DNA from: Sphaerimonospora sp050942215
GTDB lineage: Bacteria; Actinomycetota; Actinomycetes; Streptosporangiales; Streptosporangiaceae
DNA: 64,000 nt
Direction of reading: 5' to 3'
Assembly: GCF_050942215.1 (NCBI RefSeq)
Contig: NZ_CP192056.1
Location: 1,550,001 to 1,614,000, forward strand
In this document: positions 46,628 through 54,590 of the stretch, in pieces
Numbering within the stretch: position 1 is the first letter of the stretch
Layout of the letters: every line of letters begins with the position of its first letter
Notes under the pieces: generated by a model
What the model saw: only the letters and a program-made list of their open reading frames with translations
Database searches by the model: none
What the model was told of the DNA's origin: nothing
Translations under genes and position numbers: made by a program

Positions 46628-47523
46628 TCAGAGCCATTCGTTGAGTGCGGCGATGAGGACCGTGGCTTCGTAGCGGACGGCGAGTTTGTCGTATCGGGTG
46701 GCGACAGCGCGGTGGCGTTTGAGCCGGTTGATGCCGCACTCCACCGCATGCCGCTGCTTGTAGATCTGCGGGTCGAAGGCGGGTGGCCGCCCGCCCTTGG
46801 ATCCTTTGGCGCGGCGGTTGGCGTCCTGGTCGGTCTTGCTGGGGATGGTGGCCTTGATCCCGCGGCGGCGCAGGTAGGCGCGGTTGGCCGTGGAGGTGTA
46901 GGCCTTGTCGGCAAGGACGCGGTCGGGGCGGGTGCGGGGGCGCCCGCCGCCCAGCCGGGGCACCCGGATACCGGCGATGACCGCGGTGAACTGCGGGCTG
47001 TCGCCGCGCTGTCCCGCGGTCAGCACGATGGCCAGCGGCTTTTGCCCCTGCTCGCAGGCCAGATGCACTTTGGTGGTCAGCCCGCCACGAGAACGCCCCA
47101 GCCCGTGATCGGCCGGCTCGGCGCCGTACCTGCCGCCGGGCGGCTCGGCCTGCAGATCCCCCTTTTCCGCGCCCCGGCGGCGTGCTGATGCACACGAGCG
47201 ATGGTGGAGTCCACGCTGACGTCCCAGGTGATGCGTCCGGCCGCGTCCGCCTGCGCCTGCAAGGCAGTCAGGATCTGCTGCCAGGTGCCGTCCCGTTGAT
47301 AGCGCCGAAACAGCGCATACACCGCCGGCCAGGATCCGTAGCAGGCGGGCACATCCCGCCAGGGGGCGCCGACCCGTACCCGCCAGCGGATCCCGTCGAT
47401 CAGCTGCCGCTTGCTGAACAGCGATGGCCGGCCCGACCGTTTCGGCGCTGGTAGCAGCGGCTCCAGTACCGCCCACTGCGCATCGGTGAGGTCGAACCGC
47501 CGTGTCACCGCTAAGGTGGCCAC
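46628..47523 (-). CDS. IS5-family transposase made by -1 frameshifting
   Basis: The first frame (start at 47523, MATLAVTRRFDLTDAQWAVLEPLLP) gives the N-terminal domain and the first catalytic Asp in WDVSVDSTIARVHQHAAG. A second frame, to 46628, continues with the other Asp (VLADKAYTS) and the Glu (HAVECGINRLKRHR). The frames meet at an A4-G5 run (47158-47166, read on the minus strand), where a -1 slip joins them, as in known IS427-type elements. Both frames look intact, so the element may be active. Confidence 0.88.
47158..47166 (-). other. Probable programmed -1 frameshift site of the transposase
   Basis: On the coding strand the sequence is CGG AAA AGG GGG ATC. Slipping back one base on this A4G5 run moves from the first transposase frame (ARKRGIC) into the second (AEKGDLQ). 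Confidence 0.7.
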
Positions 47524-47680
47524 GAGGTCTCCGGTTTCAGGTTTTTCTTGGTCGACTAACCACTTACCGGAGACCTCTTATGTTGTCGATCTACGACCTC
47601 TCCGACGCGTCAACCGTGCTCAGGCACCACCCGGACTTCGATACACGCCCTAGGTCCATACCTTCACATGACATCAGTTC

Positions 47681-47726
47681 TTACGTTGAACGTCAATAGT
47701 TGTTAATATTTGACGTTCAACGTCAA
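47681..47726. promoter_or_regulatory. Paired palindromic operators in a divergent promoter
   Basis: TTGACGTTCAACGTCAA at 47710-47726 is a perfect 8-1-8 palindrome. A second site at 47681-47696 (TTACGTTGAACGTCAA) is closely related. Together they make a 14-base perfect inverted repeat (47683-47696 and 47710-47723) with a 13-base spacer. They lie between the original acyl-CoA dehydrogenase start (47659) and the ligase start (47774). A TetR-type acyl-CoA-responsive repressor is likely; none is encoded nearby. Confidence 0.75.
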
Positions 47727-47773
47727 AGATGGAAGGCTGTGAGCGCGGTCGCCGGGGAATCGAGGAGTCTTAC

Positions 47774-49339
47774 ATGCTCGTCAGTGACATCGTGCGCAAG
47801 AACGCCCAGACCTTCCCGAGTGCGGACGCCCTCGTCGTGCCCGGGGGGCCGACCCGGACGTGGGCAGACCTCGATCGACGGACCAATCAGATCGCGAATG
47901 CGTTCGCCGCGCTGGGTTTGTCGAAGGGGGACCGGGTGGCCATGTTCGCGCCCAACTGCCCTGAGTACCTGGAGTTCTTCTTCGGTTGTGCGAAGTCCGG
48001 AGTGATCGGCGCGGCGCTCAATATTCGCCTGGCGGCCAGTGAGCTGGCCGCCTACCTGGGCTACGTCGAACCGAAGGCGGTCCTCGTGCACGCCGCGCTC
48101 GCTGAGGAGGCCGCCGCATGGCTCGCGGAGGGTGTGCCGGTACTGACGATCGGGTTCGGTGGCGATCACGCATTCGATTTCGATTTCGAGACGATCATCG
48201 GCGCCGCCGCGAGCACCGACCCGCAGGTGGAGGTGCTGGACTCCGACATCTACCAGTTGGCCGCGTCCAGCGGCACGACCGGCATGCCCAAGGGGTCGGC
48301 GATGACGCACCGCAACGCCATCTCGGCGATGCTCAACTGGGCCTCCGAGGTTCCGATTCCTGAGCGGTCGACCGGACTGCAGTGCATCCCGTACTTCTTC
48401 AACCCGGGTGGGCCGGCGAGCCTGCACCCGGTGCTGCTGAAGGGCGGCCGGATGGTGATCCCCGAGGCGTTCACCCCGCTGGGGTTCATCGATCTCGTCG
48501 AGACGTATCGGGTCACCCACACCATCGTGGTGCCGACGATGCTGCAGATGATTCTGATGGCACAGGCGACCGAGAACCGCGATCTGTCCAGCCTGACCGG
48601 CATCATCACCGGCGGATCCCCGCTGTCCGCGGCACTGTTGGCCAAGGGGCGGGAGGTGATCGGGGATGTCTTCTACCCGATCTACGGGATGGCCGAGATG
48701 TACGCCTGCGCGATGATCTTGCGGCCCGAGAACCAGTTCACCGAGGGCACCGAGCAACAGCGCCGCCAACTGGGCTCCCTGGGCAGACCGATGGTGCTCA
48801 CCCAGGTTCGGGTGGTCGGAAACGATGGTCAGGACGTCCCGCGGGACGGCACCACCCCGGGCGAAATCTGGCTGTCCGGTGATGCGGTCAGTCCCGGCTA
48901 CTTCAACATGCCGGAGGCGACCGAAGACAGCCGTCAGGACGGTTGGTTCAAATCCGGCGACGTCGGCGTGATCGACGCCGAAGGTTTCGTCACCATCGTC
49001 GACCGTCTCAAGGACATCATCATCACCGGCGGGATCAATGTCTCCAGCGTCGAGGTGGAGAACGCGATCACGCGGCATCCTTCGGTGATGCAGGCGGCGG
49101 TGATCGGCGTCCCGCACGAGACCTGGGGTGAGGCCATTCACGCCGTGGTCGTGCGGAAGCCGGACGGACCGCCGGTCGTGGCCGAGGATCTGATCGAGTT
49201 CGTCGGTGATCAGGTGGCGTCGTACAAGAAGCCGCGCACGATCGAGTTCGTTGACGAGCTTCCGCTCAGCGGCACCGGCAAGGTGCTCAAGCGCGTCCTT
49301 CGCGAAACCCGCACCAAGTCCGCCAAGCCGTCGGCATAA
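47774..49339 (+). CDS. Acyl-CoA synthetase (AMP-forming)
   Basis: The 521-residue adenylate-forming ligase activates a carboxylic acid with ATP and CoA. The AMP-binding motif ASSGTTGMPKGSAMTHRN is near residue 163. YPIYGMAEMYACAMI, SPGYFNMPEATEDSRQDGWFKSGDVGVIDAEGF and the C-terminal TGKVLKRVLRE (catalytic Lys) are all present. The ATG follows GAGGAG. It forms a divergent catabolic unit with the acyl-CoA dehydrogenase; the substrate (fatty, aromatic or steroid-derived acid) is not evident. Codon third positions seem less GC-biased than in neighbouring genes. Confidence 0.93.
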   Translation: MLVSDIVRKNAQTFPSADALVVPGGPTRTWADLDRRTNQIANAFAALGLSKGDRVAMFAPNCPEYLEFFFGCAKSGVIGAALNIRLAASELAAYLGYVEPKAVLVHAALAEEAAAWLAEGVPVLTIGFGGDHAFDFDFETIIGAAASTDPQVEVLDSDIYQLAASSGTTGMPKGSAMTHRNAISAMLNWASEVPIPERSTGLQCIPYFFNPGGPASLHPVLLKGGRMVIPEAFTPLGFIDLVETYRVTHTIVVPTMLQMILMAQATENRDLSSLTGIITGGSPLSAALLAKGREVIGDVFYPIYGMAEMYACAMILRPENQFTEGTEQQRRQLGSLGRPMVLTQVRVVGNDGQDVPRDGTTPGEIWLSGDAVSPGYFNMPEATEDSRQDGWFKSGDVGVIDAEGFVTIVDRLKDIIITGGINVSSVEVENAITRHPSVMQAAVIGVPHETWGEAIHAVVVRKPDGPPVVAEDLIEFVGDQVASYKKPRTIEFVDELPLSGTGKVLKRVLRETRTKSAKPSA

Positions 49340-49492
49340 CGGTGTGATGCCGTCAGTCGGCGAGCAGCCCAAGGAGGACGGGGCCGGTCGTTCGTTCCAA
49401 AGGTCACATCACATCGGATATGGGCACGCGGCCCGTGTGCCGCGTGCCCTCGACACAGACCGTCCGGCGCGTCCGGCCGCCTCGCGAGAGGA

Positions 49493-50065
49493 TCAGCGTC
49501 CGACGACGGGGGTTCCGACCAACTTCACCCCGGCGGCGTCGAGCTGGCCGAGGGCCGCGTCGGTGGTCTTCCTGGCCACGCCCGCGGTCAGGTCCAGCAG
49601 GACCCGTACGGCGAAGCCGGCCCGCATGGCGTCCAGCGCGGTGGCCCGCACGCAGTGATCCGTGGCGATGCCCACGACGTCGACGGAGGCCACCTCGTGG
49701 TCGCGAAGCCAGTCGGCGAGGCCGGAACCGTCGTCGGCGGCTCCCTCGAAGCCGCTGTAGGCCGCCTGGTGGGCTCCCTTGCTGAAGACCTCCTCCACCT
49801 TCGCCGTGTCGAAGGCCGGGTGGAAGTCGGCGCCGGTGGTGCCGACCACGCAGTGCGCGGGCCAGCTGTCCACGAAGTCGGGTTCCGCGGCGAAGTGCGC
49901 CCCGGGGTCGATGTGATAGTCGCGGGTGGCCACCACATGGTCGTAGGCGTTGTCGGCGACATGACGGCTGATGGCCGCGGCGACCTCGGCGCCGCCGGCC
50001 ACGGCCAGGCTGCCGCCCTCGCAGAAGTCGTTCTGGACGTCGACGATGACGAGCGCGGTTTTCAC
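49493..50065 (-). CDS. pncA: Nicotinamidase (isochorismatase family)
   Basis: The 190-residue hydrolase converts nicotinamide to nicotinate for NAD salvage. The catalytic triad is visible as Asp9 (VIVDVQNDF), Lys in EVFSKGAH and Cys in ATDHCVRATALDA. The metal-binding Asp/His residues lie in TRDYHIDPGAHF. It is 65 bases downstream of pncB, whose product uses nicotinate, so the two form one pathway. Confidence 0.94.
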   Translation of the reverse strand: MKTALVIVDVQNDFCEGGSLAVAGGAEVAAAISRHVADNAYDHVVATRDYHIDPGAHFAAEPDFVDSWPAHCVVGTTGADFHPAFDTAKVEEVFSKGAHQAAYSGFEGAADDGSGLADWLRDHEVASVDVVGIATDHCVRATALDAMRAGFAVRVLLDLTAGVARKTTDAALGQLDAAGVKLVGTPVVGR

Positions 50066-50130
50066 TGCATCACCTTCTCCTCAGTGATCGCGGGAGACCG
50101 GCGTCGTCCTCATGCGCCGGTCTCCCACGA

Positions 50131-51447
50131 TCACTTGAAGATAGTAGGGACTGCCGGGTCTCCAGGGGAGAGGCTATGCGCAATCGGCGGCAATTCGGTC
50201 AGAGTCGACCGGTGTCGCCGCCGGACGGCGTCCAGTGGCTCGCGGCCGACGATCTCGCCGCCGCGGACGAGTTCGGCCAGCAGCGGCCGGTCCCCGGTCA
50301 GCTCGGGCGGCTCGCTCCGGGCGGCCTGGTCCGGACGCGGGGTCTCCATCGGCGCGTCGGTGACGATCTCGGCGGTGGCGATCCCGTCGCCGATCCGCCG
50401 GTAGGCCCACTTGCGGCCGCCCTTGCTCGGCTTGCCCACGGACCGCTTCGCGACCGGTCGCATCACGCCCGTGGCGTCCTCCCTGGCGACCAGCTTGTAG
50501 ACGAGGCTGGCCGTCGGGTGGCCCGATCCGGTGACGAGCGCGGTGCCCACGCCATATCCGTCGACCGGGGCGACGGCCAGCGCGGCGATGGCGAACTCGT
50601 CGAGGTCGCCGGTGACGATGATCTTCGTACGCTCGGCCCCGAGTGCGTCGAGCGCCTGCCGCACCTCCTGCGCCACCACCGCGAGATCGCCGGAGTCGAT
50701 CCGCACCGCCCCGAGGTCCGGCCCCGCCAGCTCGACGGCGGTCCGGACGGCCTCGGCCACGTCATAGGTGTCGATGAGCAGCGTCGTCCCGTGCCCCAGC
50801 GAGTCGAGCTGGGCCCGGAACGCGTCCTTCTCCGAGTCGTGCAGCAGGACGAACGCGTGGGCGGCCGTGCCGGCCGTCGGCACGCCGTACCGGCGTCCGG
50901 CCATCAGGTTGGAGGTCGACGCGAAGCCGCACAGGTAGGCCGACCTCGCCGCGGCGACGGCCGCGATCTCGTGCGTGCGGCGGGAGCCCATCTCGATCAG
51001 CGGCCGGTCGCCCGCGGCGTGCGCCATCCGCGATGCGGCGGACGCGATGGCGCAGTCGTGGTTGAGTATCGACAAGATCACGGTTTCCAGCAGTACGGCC
51101 TCGGCGAACGTGCTCTCCACCACCATGATCGGCGAGCCGGGGAAGAACGCCTCGCCCTCGCGATAGCCGTACACGTCTCCCGAGAACCGGTAGTCGGCGA
51201 GAAACGCCAGCGTCCGTTCGTCGACCACCTGCCGCAGGAAATCGAGGTCGGCGTCGTCGAAGCGGAAGTCCTCCAGCGCGTCGAGCACCCGGGCGGTCCC
51301 CGCGACCACCCCGTAGCGCCGTCCCCCCGGCAACCTGCGGGCGAAGACCTCGAAGACGGCCCGCCGGCCCGCCGCGCCGCTCGCCAGCGCCGCCTCCAGC
51401 ATGGTCAATTCGTAGTGGTCGGTAAGCAGGCCCGTGCCCATGGTCAT
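50131..51447 (-). CDS. pncB: Nicotinate phosphoribosyltransferase
   Basis: The 438-residue enzyme makes nicotinate mononucleotide. The N-terminal GLLTDHYELTMLEAAL is the hallmark, followed by FEVFARRLPGGRRYGVVAG, EMGSRRTHE, RIDSGDLA and the phosphate-binding VTGDLDEFAI segment. I chose the ATG at 51447 (MTMGTGLLTDHY); 51441 is an alternative. It is divergent from clpS with 45 bases between, the same arrangement as Rv1330c/Rv1331. Confidence 0.95.
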   Translation of the reverse strand: MTMGTGLLTDHYELTMLEAALASGAAGRRAVFEVFARRLPGGRRYGVVAGTARVLDALEDFRFDDADLDFLRQVVDERTLAFLADYRFSGDVYGYREGEAFFPGSPIMVVESTFAEAVLLETVILSILNHDCAIASAASRMAHAAGDRPLIEMGSRRTHEIAAVAAARSAYLCGFASTSNLMAGRRYGVPTAGTAAHAFVLLHDSEKDAFRAQLDSLGHGTTLLIDTYDVAEAVRTAVELAGPDLGAVRIDSGDLAVVAQEVRQALDALGAERTKIIVTGDLDEFAIAALAVAPVDGYGVGTALVTGSGHPTASLVYKLVAREDATGVMRPVAKRSVGKPSKGGRKWAYRRIGDGIATAEIVTDAPMETPRPDQAARSEPPELTGDRPLLAELVRGGEIVGREPLDAVRRRHRSTLTELPPIAHSLSPGDPAVPTIFK

Positions 51448-51492
51448 CCGCACGTGTCGAAGACTACGACTTACGTGGTGCAGGATGGTTAT

Positions 51493-51780
51493 GTGGGTAG
51501 TACAGCTCCAGCCGAGGTCGAGCGCCCGTCGTCGTACGTCCGTCCCGATCGGCCGTGGCTCGCCATCGTGTGGAACGACCCGGTCAATCTGATGTCCTAT
51601 GTGACGTACGTCTTTCAGACCGTGTTCGGGTATCCCCGGCAGAAGGCGGAGAAACTCATGATGGACGTGCACTACAAGGGCAAGGCCGTGGTCGCCAGCG
51701 GCACGCGGGAGGAGATGGAGCGGGACGTCCAGATCCTCCATTCGTACGGCCTGTGGGCGACCGTCCAACAGGACAAGTAG
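51493..51780 (+). CDS. clpS: ATP-dependent Clp protease adaptor ClpS
   Basis: The 95-residue adaptor delivers N-degron substrates to ClpAP/ClpCP. The core reads PWLAIVWNDPVNLMSYVTYVFQTVFGYPRQKAEKLMMDVHYKGKAVV, including the N-degron-binding Asn-Asp and the His of DVH. I chose the GTG behind CAGGATGG; GTGs at 51475 and 51478 are also in frame. pncB lies divergently upstream. Confidence 0.94.
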   Translation: MGSTAPAEVERPSSYVRPDRPWLAIVWNDPVNLMSYVTYVFQTVFGYPRQKAEKLMMDVHYKGKAVVASGTREEMERDVQILHSYGLWATVQQDK

Positions 51781-51864
51781 CCGAGGCGGCGCGGCGGGAC
51801 GAGACGTGGACGCGGCTCGACGGGACACGTGAGCACACGTCCGAAGGGGACGTGGCGAACGAAC

Positions 51865-52413
51865 ATGACTGATGACGAGAACGGCGGCATGAGCATCGGC
51901 TTCAGATCGACGAACGGGGGCGTCTCGGTCCACCTCGATCCCGGCGAGGTATCGATCCTGAGATCGCTGGCAACGCAGATCCTCGGCCTGGTCGAGCCGG
52001 GCTCGACCGGGGACGATCCGCTGGAGCGCGCGCTCGGCATCGGTTCCCCGGCCCCGCCCTCCGATCCCGTGCTCGCCCGCCTGTTCCCTCCGGCGTACGG
52101 CGACGACGAGGAGGCGTCGGGGGAGTTCCGCCGCTACACCGAGGCGACGTTACGAGACGCCAAGCGCGCGGACGCGACGACGCTGCTGGAGACCCTGGCC
52201 CCGGGTGAGCTGGAGCTCACGGTGCCGCAGGGGCAGGCCTGGCTGCGCACCATCAACGATGTGCGGCTCGCGCTGGGCGTGCGGCTGGAGGTGACCGAGG
52301 AGGTCCACGAGGAGGTGGCGGAGATGTCCGAGGACGATCCCCGCTACCCGGCCTACGTGACCTACGACTGGCTGACCTACCTGCAGGACACGCTCGTCCG
52401 TGCCCTCTGGTGA
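51865..52413 (+). CDS. DUF2017 protein
   Basis: The 182-residue protein is of unknown function and follows clpS (as Rv1332 does). It has LDPGEVSILRSLATQILGLVEP, a PVLARLFPPAYGDDEEASGEFRRYTE segment with acidic residues, and YDWLTYLQDTLVRAL at the C-terminus. Helical content is high and there is no membrane segment. An in-frame ATG at 51829 would add 12 residues. The position suggests a link to Clp proteolysis, but this is unproven. Confidence 0.9.
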   Translation: MTDDENGGMSIGFRSTNGGVSVHLDPGEVSILRSLATQILGLVEPGSTGDDPLERALGIGSPAPPSDPVLARLFPPAYGDDEEASGEFRRYTEATLRDAKRADATTLLETLAPGELELTVPQGQAWLRTINDVRLALGVRLEVTEEVHEEVAEMSEDDPRYPAYVTYDWLTYLQDTLVRALW

Positions 52414-52445
52414 GCCGTCTACGAGGCCTTTGGTAGGTTTCCCGC

Positions 52446-52859
52446 ATGCTGACGATCTCACGCGAGCTGGTCGACAAGATCGTGGCCCACGCCCGGGCGG
52501 ACCATCCCGACGAGGCGTGCGGCGTCGTGGCCGGACCGGAGGGGTCGGACCGCCCGGAACGGTTCATCCCGATGGAGAACGCCGAGCGCTCGCCGACGTT
52601 CTACCGGTTCGACTCGATGGAGCAGTTCCGCGTCTGGCGGGACATGGACGACCGGGACGAGGTGCCCGTGGTGATCTACCACTCGCACACCGCCACCGAG
52701 GCGTACCCGTCGCGTACGGACATCAGCTACGCGTCCGAGCCGGACGCCCACTATGTCCTGGTCTCCACCGCGTCGGACGTACCGGAGTTCCGCTCCTACC
52801 GGATCGTCGACGGCGTCGTGTCGGAGGAGGAAGTCAAGATCGTCGAGGCATATGGCTAG
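52446..52859 (+). CDS. mec: JAMM/MPN zinc protease of cysteine biosynthesis (Mec-like)
   Basis: The 137-residue enzyme carries the JAMM motif: Glu23 (DEACGVV), His79-Ser80-His81 and, ten residues on, Ser89...Asp92 (HSHTATEAYPSRTD). In M. tuberculosis, Mec releases cysteine from the CysO-Cys adduct. The cysO- and cysM-like genes follow. Because the CysO-like protein here has residues after its GG, this protease may also mature it. Confidence 0.92.
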   Translation: MLTISRELVDKIVAHARADHPDEACGVVAGPEGSDRPERFIPMENAERSPTFYRFDSMEQFRVWRDMDDRDEVPVVIYHSHTATEAYPSRTDISYASEPDAHYVLVSTASDVPEFRSYRIVDGVVSEEEVKIVEAYG

Positions 52860-52868
52860 ACTTGTGCT

Positions 52869-53006
52869 ATGCCTATCGATGACGATCGCCCCGTGTCATC
52901 ACCGGCTGTCCTTTCGCACCGGGCCCGCCCGGAATCTCCTGTTCAGAATTTCCTTTTCGGGCACACACCCTGGGTCGTCGTCTACGACTGTCGCCGCGCA
53001 CTGTGA
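52869..53006 (+). CDS. Possible leaderless small ORF between mec and cysO
   Basis: The ORF encodes 45 residues (MPIDDDRPVSSPAVLSHRAR, then an aromatic VQNFLFGHTPWVVVYD stretch). It has no ribosome-binding site, but TAGACT lies 6-7 bases upstream of the ATG, the spacing seen in actinomycete leaderless transcripts. Third-position GC is only about 64%, which argues against strong coding selection. It may be a leader, a relic or a chance ORF. Confidence 0.3.
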   Translation: MPIDDDRPVSSPAVLSHRARPESPVQNFLFGHTPWVVVYDCRRAL

Positions 53007-53090
53007 CTGAGCACCGTGACCGAATCCCGTGACTGAGCACTGTGAATGAGCACCGTGACCCAGCACCGTCGGTGAGCACTGTCACCGGAC
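53007..53090. repeat. Degenerate GTGACTGAGCACC repeat
   Basis: Variants of GTGA(C/A)TGAGCAC(C/T) recur about five times in the gap before cysO, at roughly 13-26 base steps. The 347 bases between mec and cysO hold this array and the small ORF; nothing else was recognised. Confidence 0.65.
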
Positions 53091-53206
53091 ATGGCGCCGA
53101 TCCCCGGAATCTCCGGCCGCCCGGCCATGTTCCAGTCGAGTGGACGCCCGCTTGTGACGATGACCTACCGAATCATGATGACCACCGAACAAGGAGATTG
53201 AGCGAG

Positions 53207-53503
53207 ATGGCCGTCGAGGTCCGCATTCCGACCATCCTGCGTAACTACACCGATGGGGCCAAGGCGGTGCACGCCAAGGGCACGACGCTCGAGGAGCTCA
53301 TCGGTGACCTGGAAGCGCGCCACCCCGGCCTGAAGGAGCGCCTGGTGGACGAGAGCGGCCTGCGCCGCTTCGTGAACGTCTACCTGAACGACGAGGACGT
53401 GCGTTTCCTCGGCGGCCTGGGCACCCCGGTCGCCGACGGCGACACCGTGACCGTCCTGCCGGCCGTCGCCGGCGGGGCGGGTGCAGCCGCCGGAGCGCGC
53501 TAG
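53207..53503 (+). CDS. cysO: CysO-like sulfur carrier protein with C-terminal extension (MoaD/ThiS family)
   Basis: The 98-residue ubiquitin-fold carrier supplies thiocarboxylate sulfur to CysM. The core begins VEVRIPTILRNYTDG and ends NVYLNDEDVRFLGGLGTPVADGDTVTVLPAVAGG. The di-glycine is at residues 89-90, but the frame continues with AGAAAGAR to residue 98; CysO normally ends at GG. The tail must be removed before thiocarboxylation, and the JAMM protease upstream is the candidate. The ATG is behind AAGGAG. The stop TAG is followed directly by the cysM ATG. Confidence 0.9.
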   Translation: MAVEVRIPTILRNYTDGAKAVHAKGTTLEELIGDLEARHPGLKERLVDESGLRRFVNVYLNDEDVRFLGGLGTPVADGDTVTVLPAVAGGAGAAAGAR

Positions 53504-54451
53504 ATGCGCTTCGACTCGCTGTTCGACTCGGTCGGCAACACCCCTCTGGTCGGCCTGCCGCGCCTCTCGCCAAGCGAAGAGGTGCGGATCTGGGCGAAGC
53601 TGGAGGACCGGAACCCGACCGGGTCGGTCAAAGACCGGCCAGCGCTGTGGATGATCGAGCAGGCGGAGAAGGACGGCCTGCTCTCGCCCGGCTGCACGAT
53701 CCTGGAGCCGACCTCCGGCAACACCGGCATCTCGCTGGCCATGTCGGCCAGGCTCAAGGGATATCGCCTGATCTGCGTGATGCCCGAGAACACGTCGGAG
53801 GAGCGCCGTCAGCTCCTGCGCATGTACGGCGCGGAGCTCATCTCCTCACCGGCGGCCGGGGGTTCCAACGAGGCGGTGCGGGTGGCCAAGCGCCTGGCGG
53901 CCGAGCACCCGGACTGGGTGATGCTGTACCAGTACGGCAACCCGGCCAACTGGCGATCCCACTATGAGTCGACCGGGCCGGAGATCCTCGCCGACCTGCC
54001 GACCGTCACCCACTTCGTGGCGGGACTCGGCACCACCGGCACGCTCATGGGAGTCGGGCGCTACCTGCGCGAGCACGTGCCGGACGTGAAGATCGTGGCC
54101 GCCGAGCCGCGGTACGGCGAGCTGGTGTACGGCCTGCGCAACGTGGACGAGGGCTTCATCCCCGAGCTGTACGACTCGACGGTGCTGACCACGCGCTATT
54201 CGGTCACCTCCGCCGACGCCCTGCGGCGTACCCGCGAACTGCTGGCGACCGAGGGCGTCTTCGCCGGCATCTCGACCGGATGCGCCCTGCACGCGGCCCT
54301 CGGCATCGCGGCCAAGGCCGCACGCGCGGGAGAGCGGGCCGACATCGTGTTCATCGTCGCTGACGGCGGCTGGAAGTACCTGTCCACCGGGGCGTACGAA
54401 GGCACGCTCGACGAGGCGGAGACCCGCCTCGAAGGCCAGCTCTGGGCCTGA
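53504..54451 (+). CDS. cysM: Cysteine synthase using CysO thiocarboxylate (CysM-like)
   Basis: The 315-residue PLP enzyme has the Lys in NPTGSVKDRPA, the substrate loop EPTSGNTGISLAM, and the PLP phosphate-binding GLGTTGTLMG. In M. tuberculosis the neighbouring-gene product uses O-phosphoserine and CysO-COSH to form CysO-Cys. It starts at the base after the cysO stop, so the two are coupled. A hairpin follows about 110 bases later. Confidence 0.94.
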   Translation: MRFDSLFDSVGNTPLVGLPRLSPSEEVRIWAKLEDRNPTGSVKDRPALWMIEQAEKDGLLSPGCTILEPTSGNTGISLAMSARLKGYRLICVMPENTSEERRQLLRMYGAELISSPAAGGSNEAVRVAKRLAAEHPDWVMLYQYGNPANWRSHYESTGPEILADLPTVTHFVAGLGTTGTLMGVGRYLREHVPDVKIVAAEPRYGELVYGLRNVDEGFIPELYDSTVLTTRYSVTSADALRRTRELLATEGVFAGISTGCALHAALGIAAKAARAGERADIVFIVADGGWKYLSTGAYEGTLDEAETRLEGQLWA

Positions 54452-54558
54452 TACCGAGCTCTCGACGCGATCCGGTGCGAGATCCGGGCAAGAGGACTGC
54501 CGCGAGATCCGACGGAGATCCGGCAAGAGCGCCGGCGCAGGCTCCGCCGACGCCGGCG

Positions 54559-54590
54559 ACGTGATCACATGTGGCCGATTGTGATCACGT
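54559..54590. terminator. Inverted repeat after cysM
   Basis: ACGTGATCAC at 54559-54568 and GTGATCACGT at 54581-54590 form a perfect 10-bp stem with a 12-base loop; each arm also contains the palindrome GTGATCAC, 20 bases apart. As a hairpin it could end the cysM transcript and the convergent small ORF; as two half-sites it could bind a dimeric regulator. Confidence 0.5.

Larger units (their letters stand above)
46609..47650 (-). mobile_element. IS5-family insertion sequence (IS427-like, two-frame transposase)
   Basis: The element of about 1.04 kb has 16-bp terminal inverted repeats, GGGCCTGTATCAAAGT at 46609-46624 and the complement of ACTTCGATACACGCCC at 47635-47650, matching at 14 of 16 positions. 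It is flanked by CTAG on both sides (46606-46609 and 47650-47653), i.e. a TA or CTAG target duplication. It carries a DDE transposase in two overlapping frames on the minus strand. It sits two codons inside the acyl-CoA dehydrogenase gene. Confidence 0.9.

Noticed and set aside
46628..47476. The longer transposase frame (start at 47476) taken as a complete gene
   Set aside because: Its N-terminal third is out-of-frame filler. The true N-terminal domain is in the overlapping frame starting at 47523, joined by a -1 slip.
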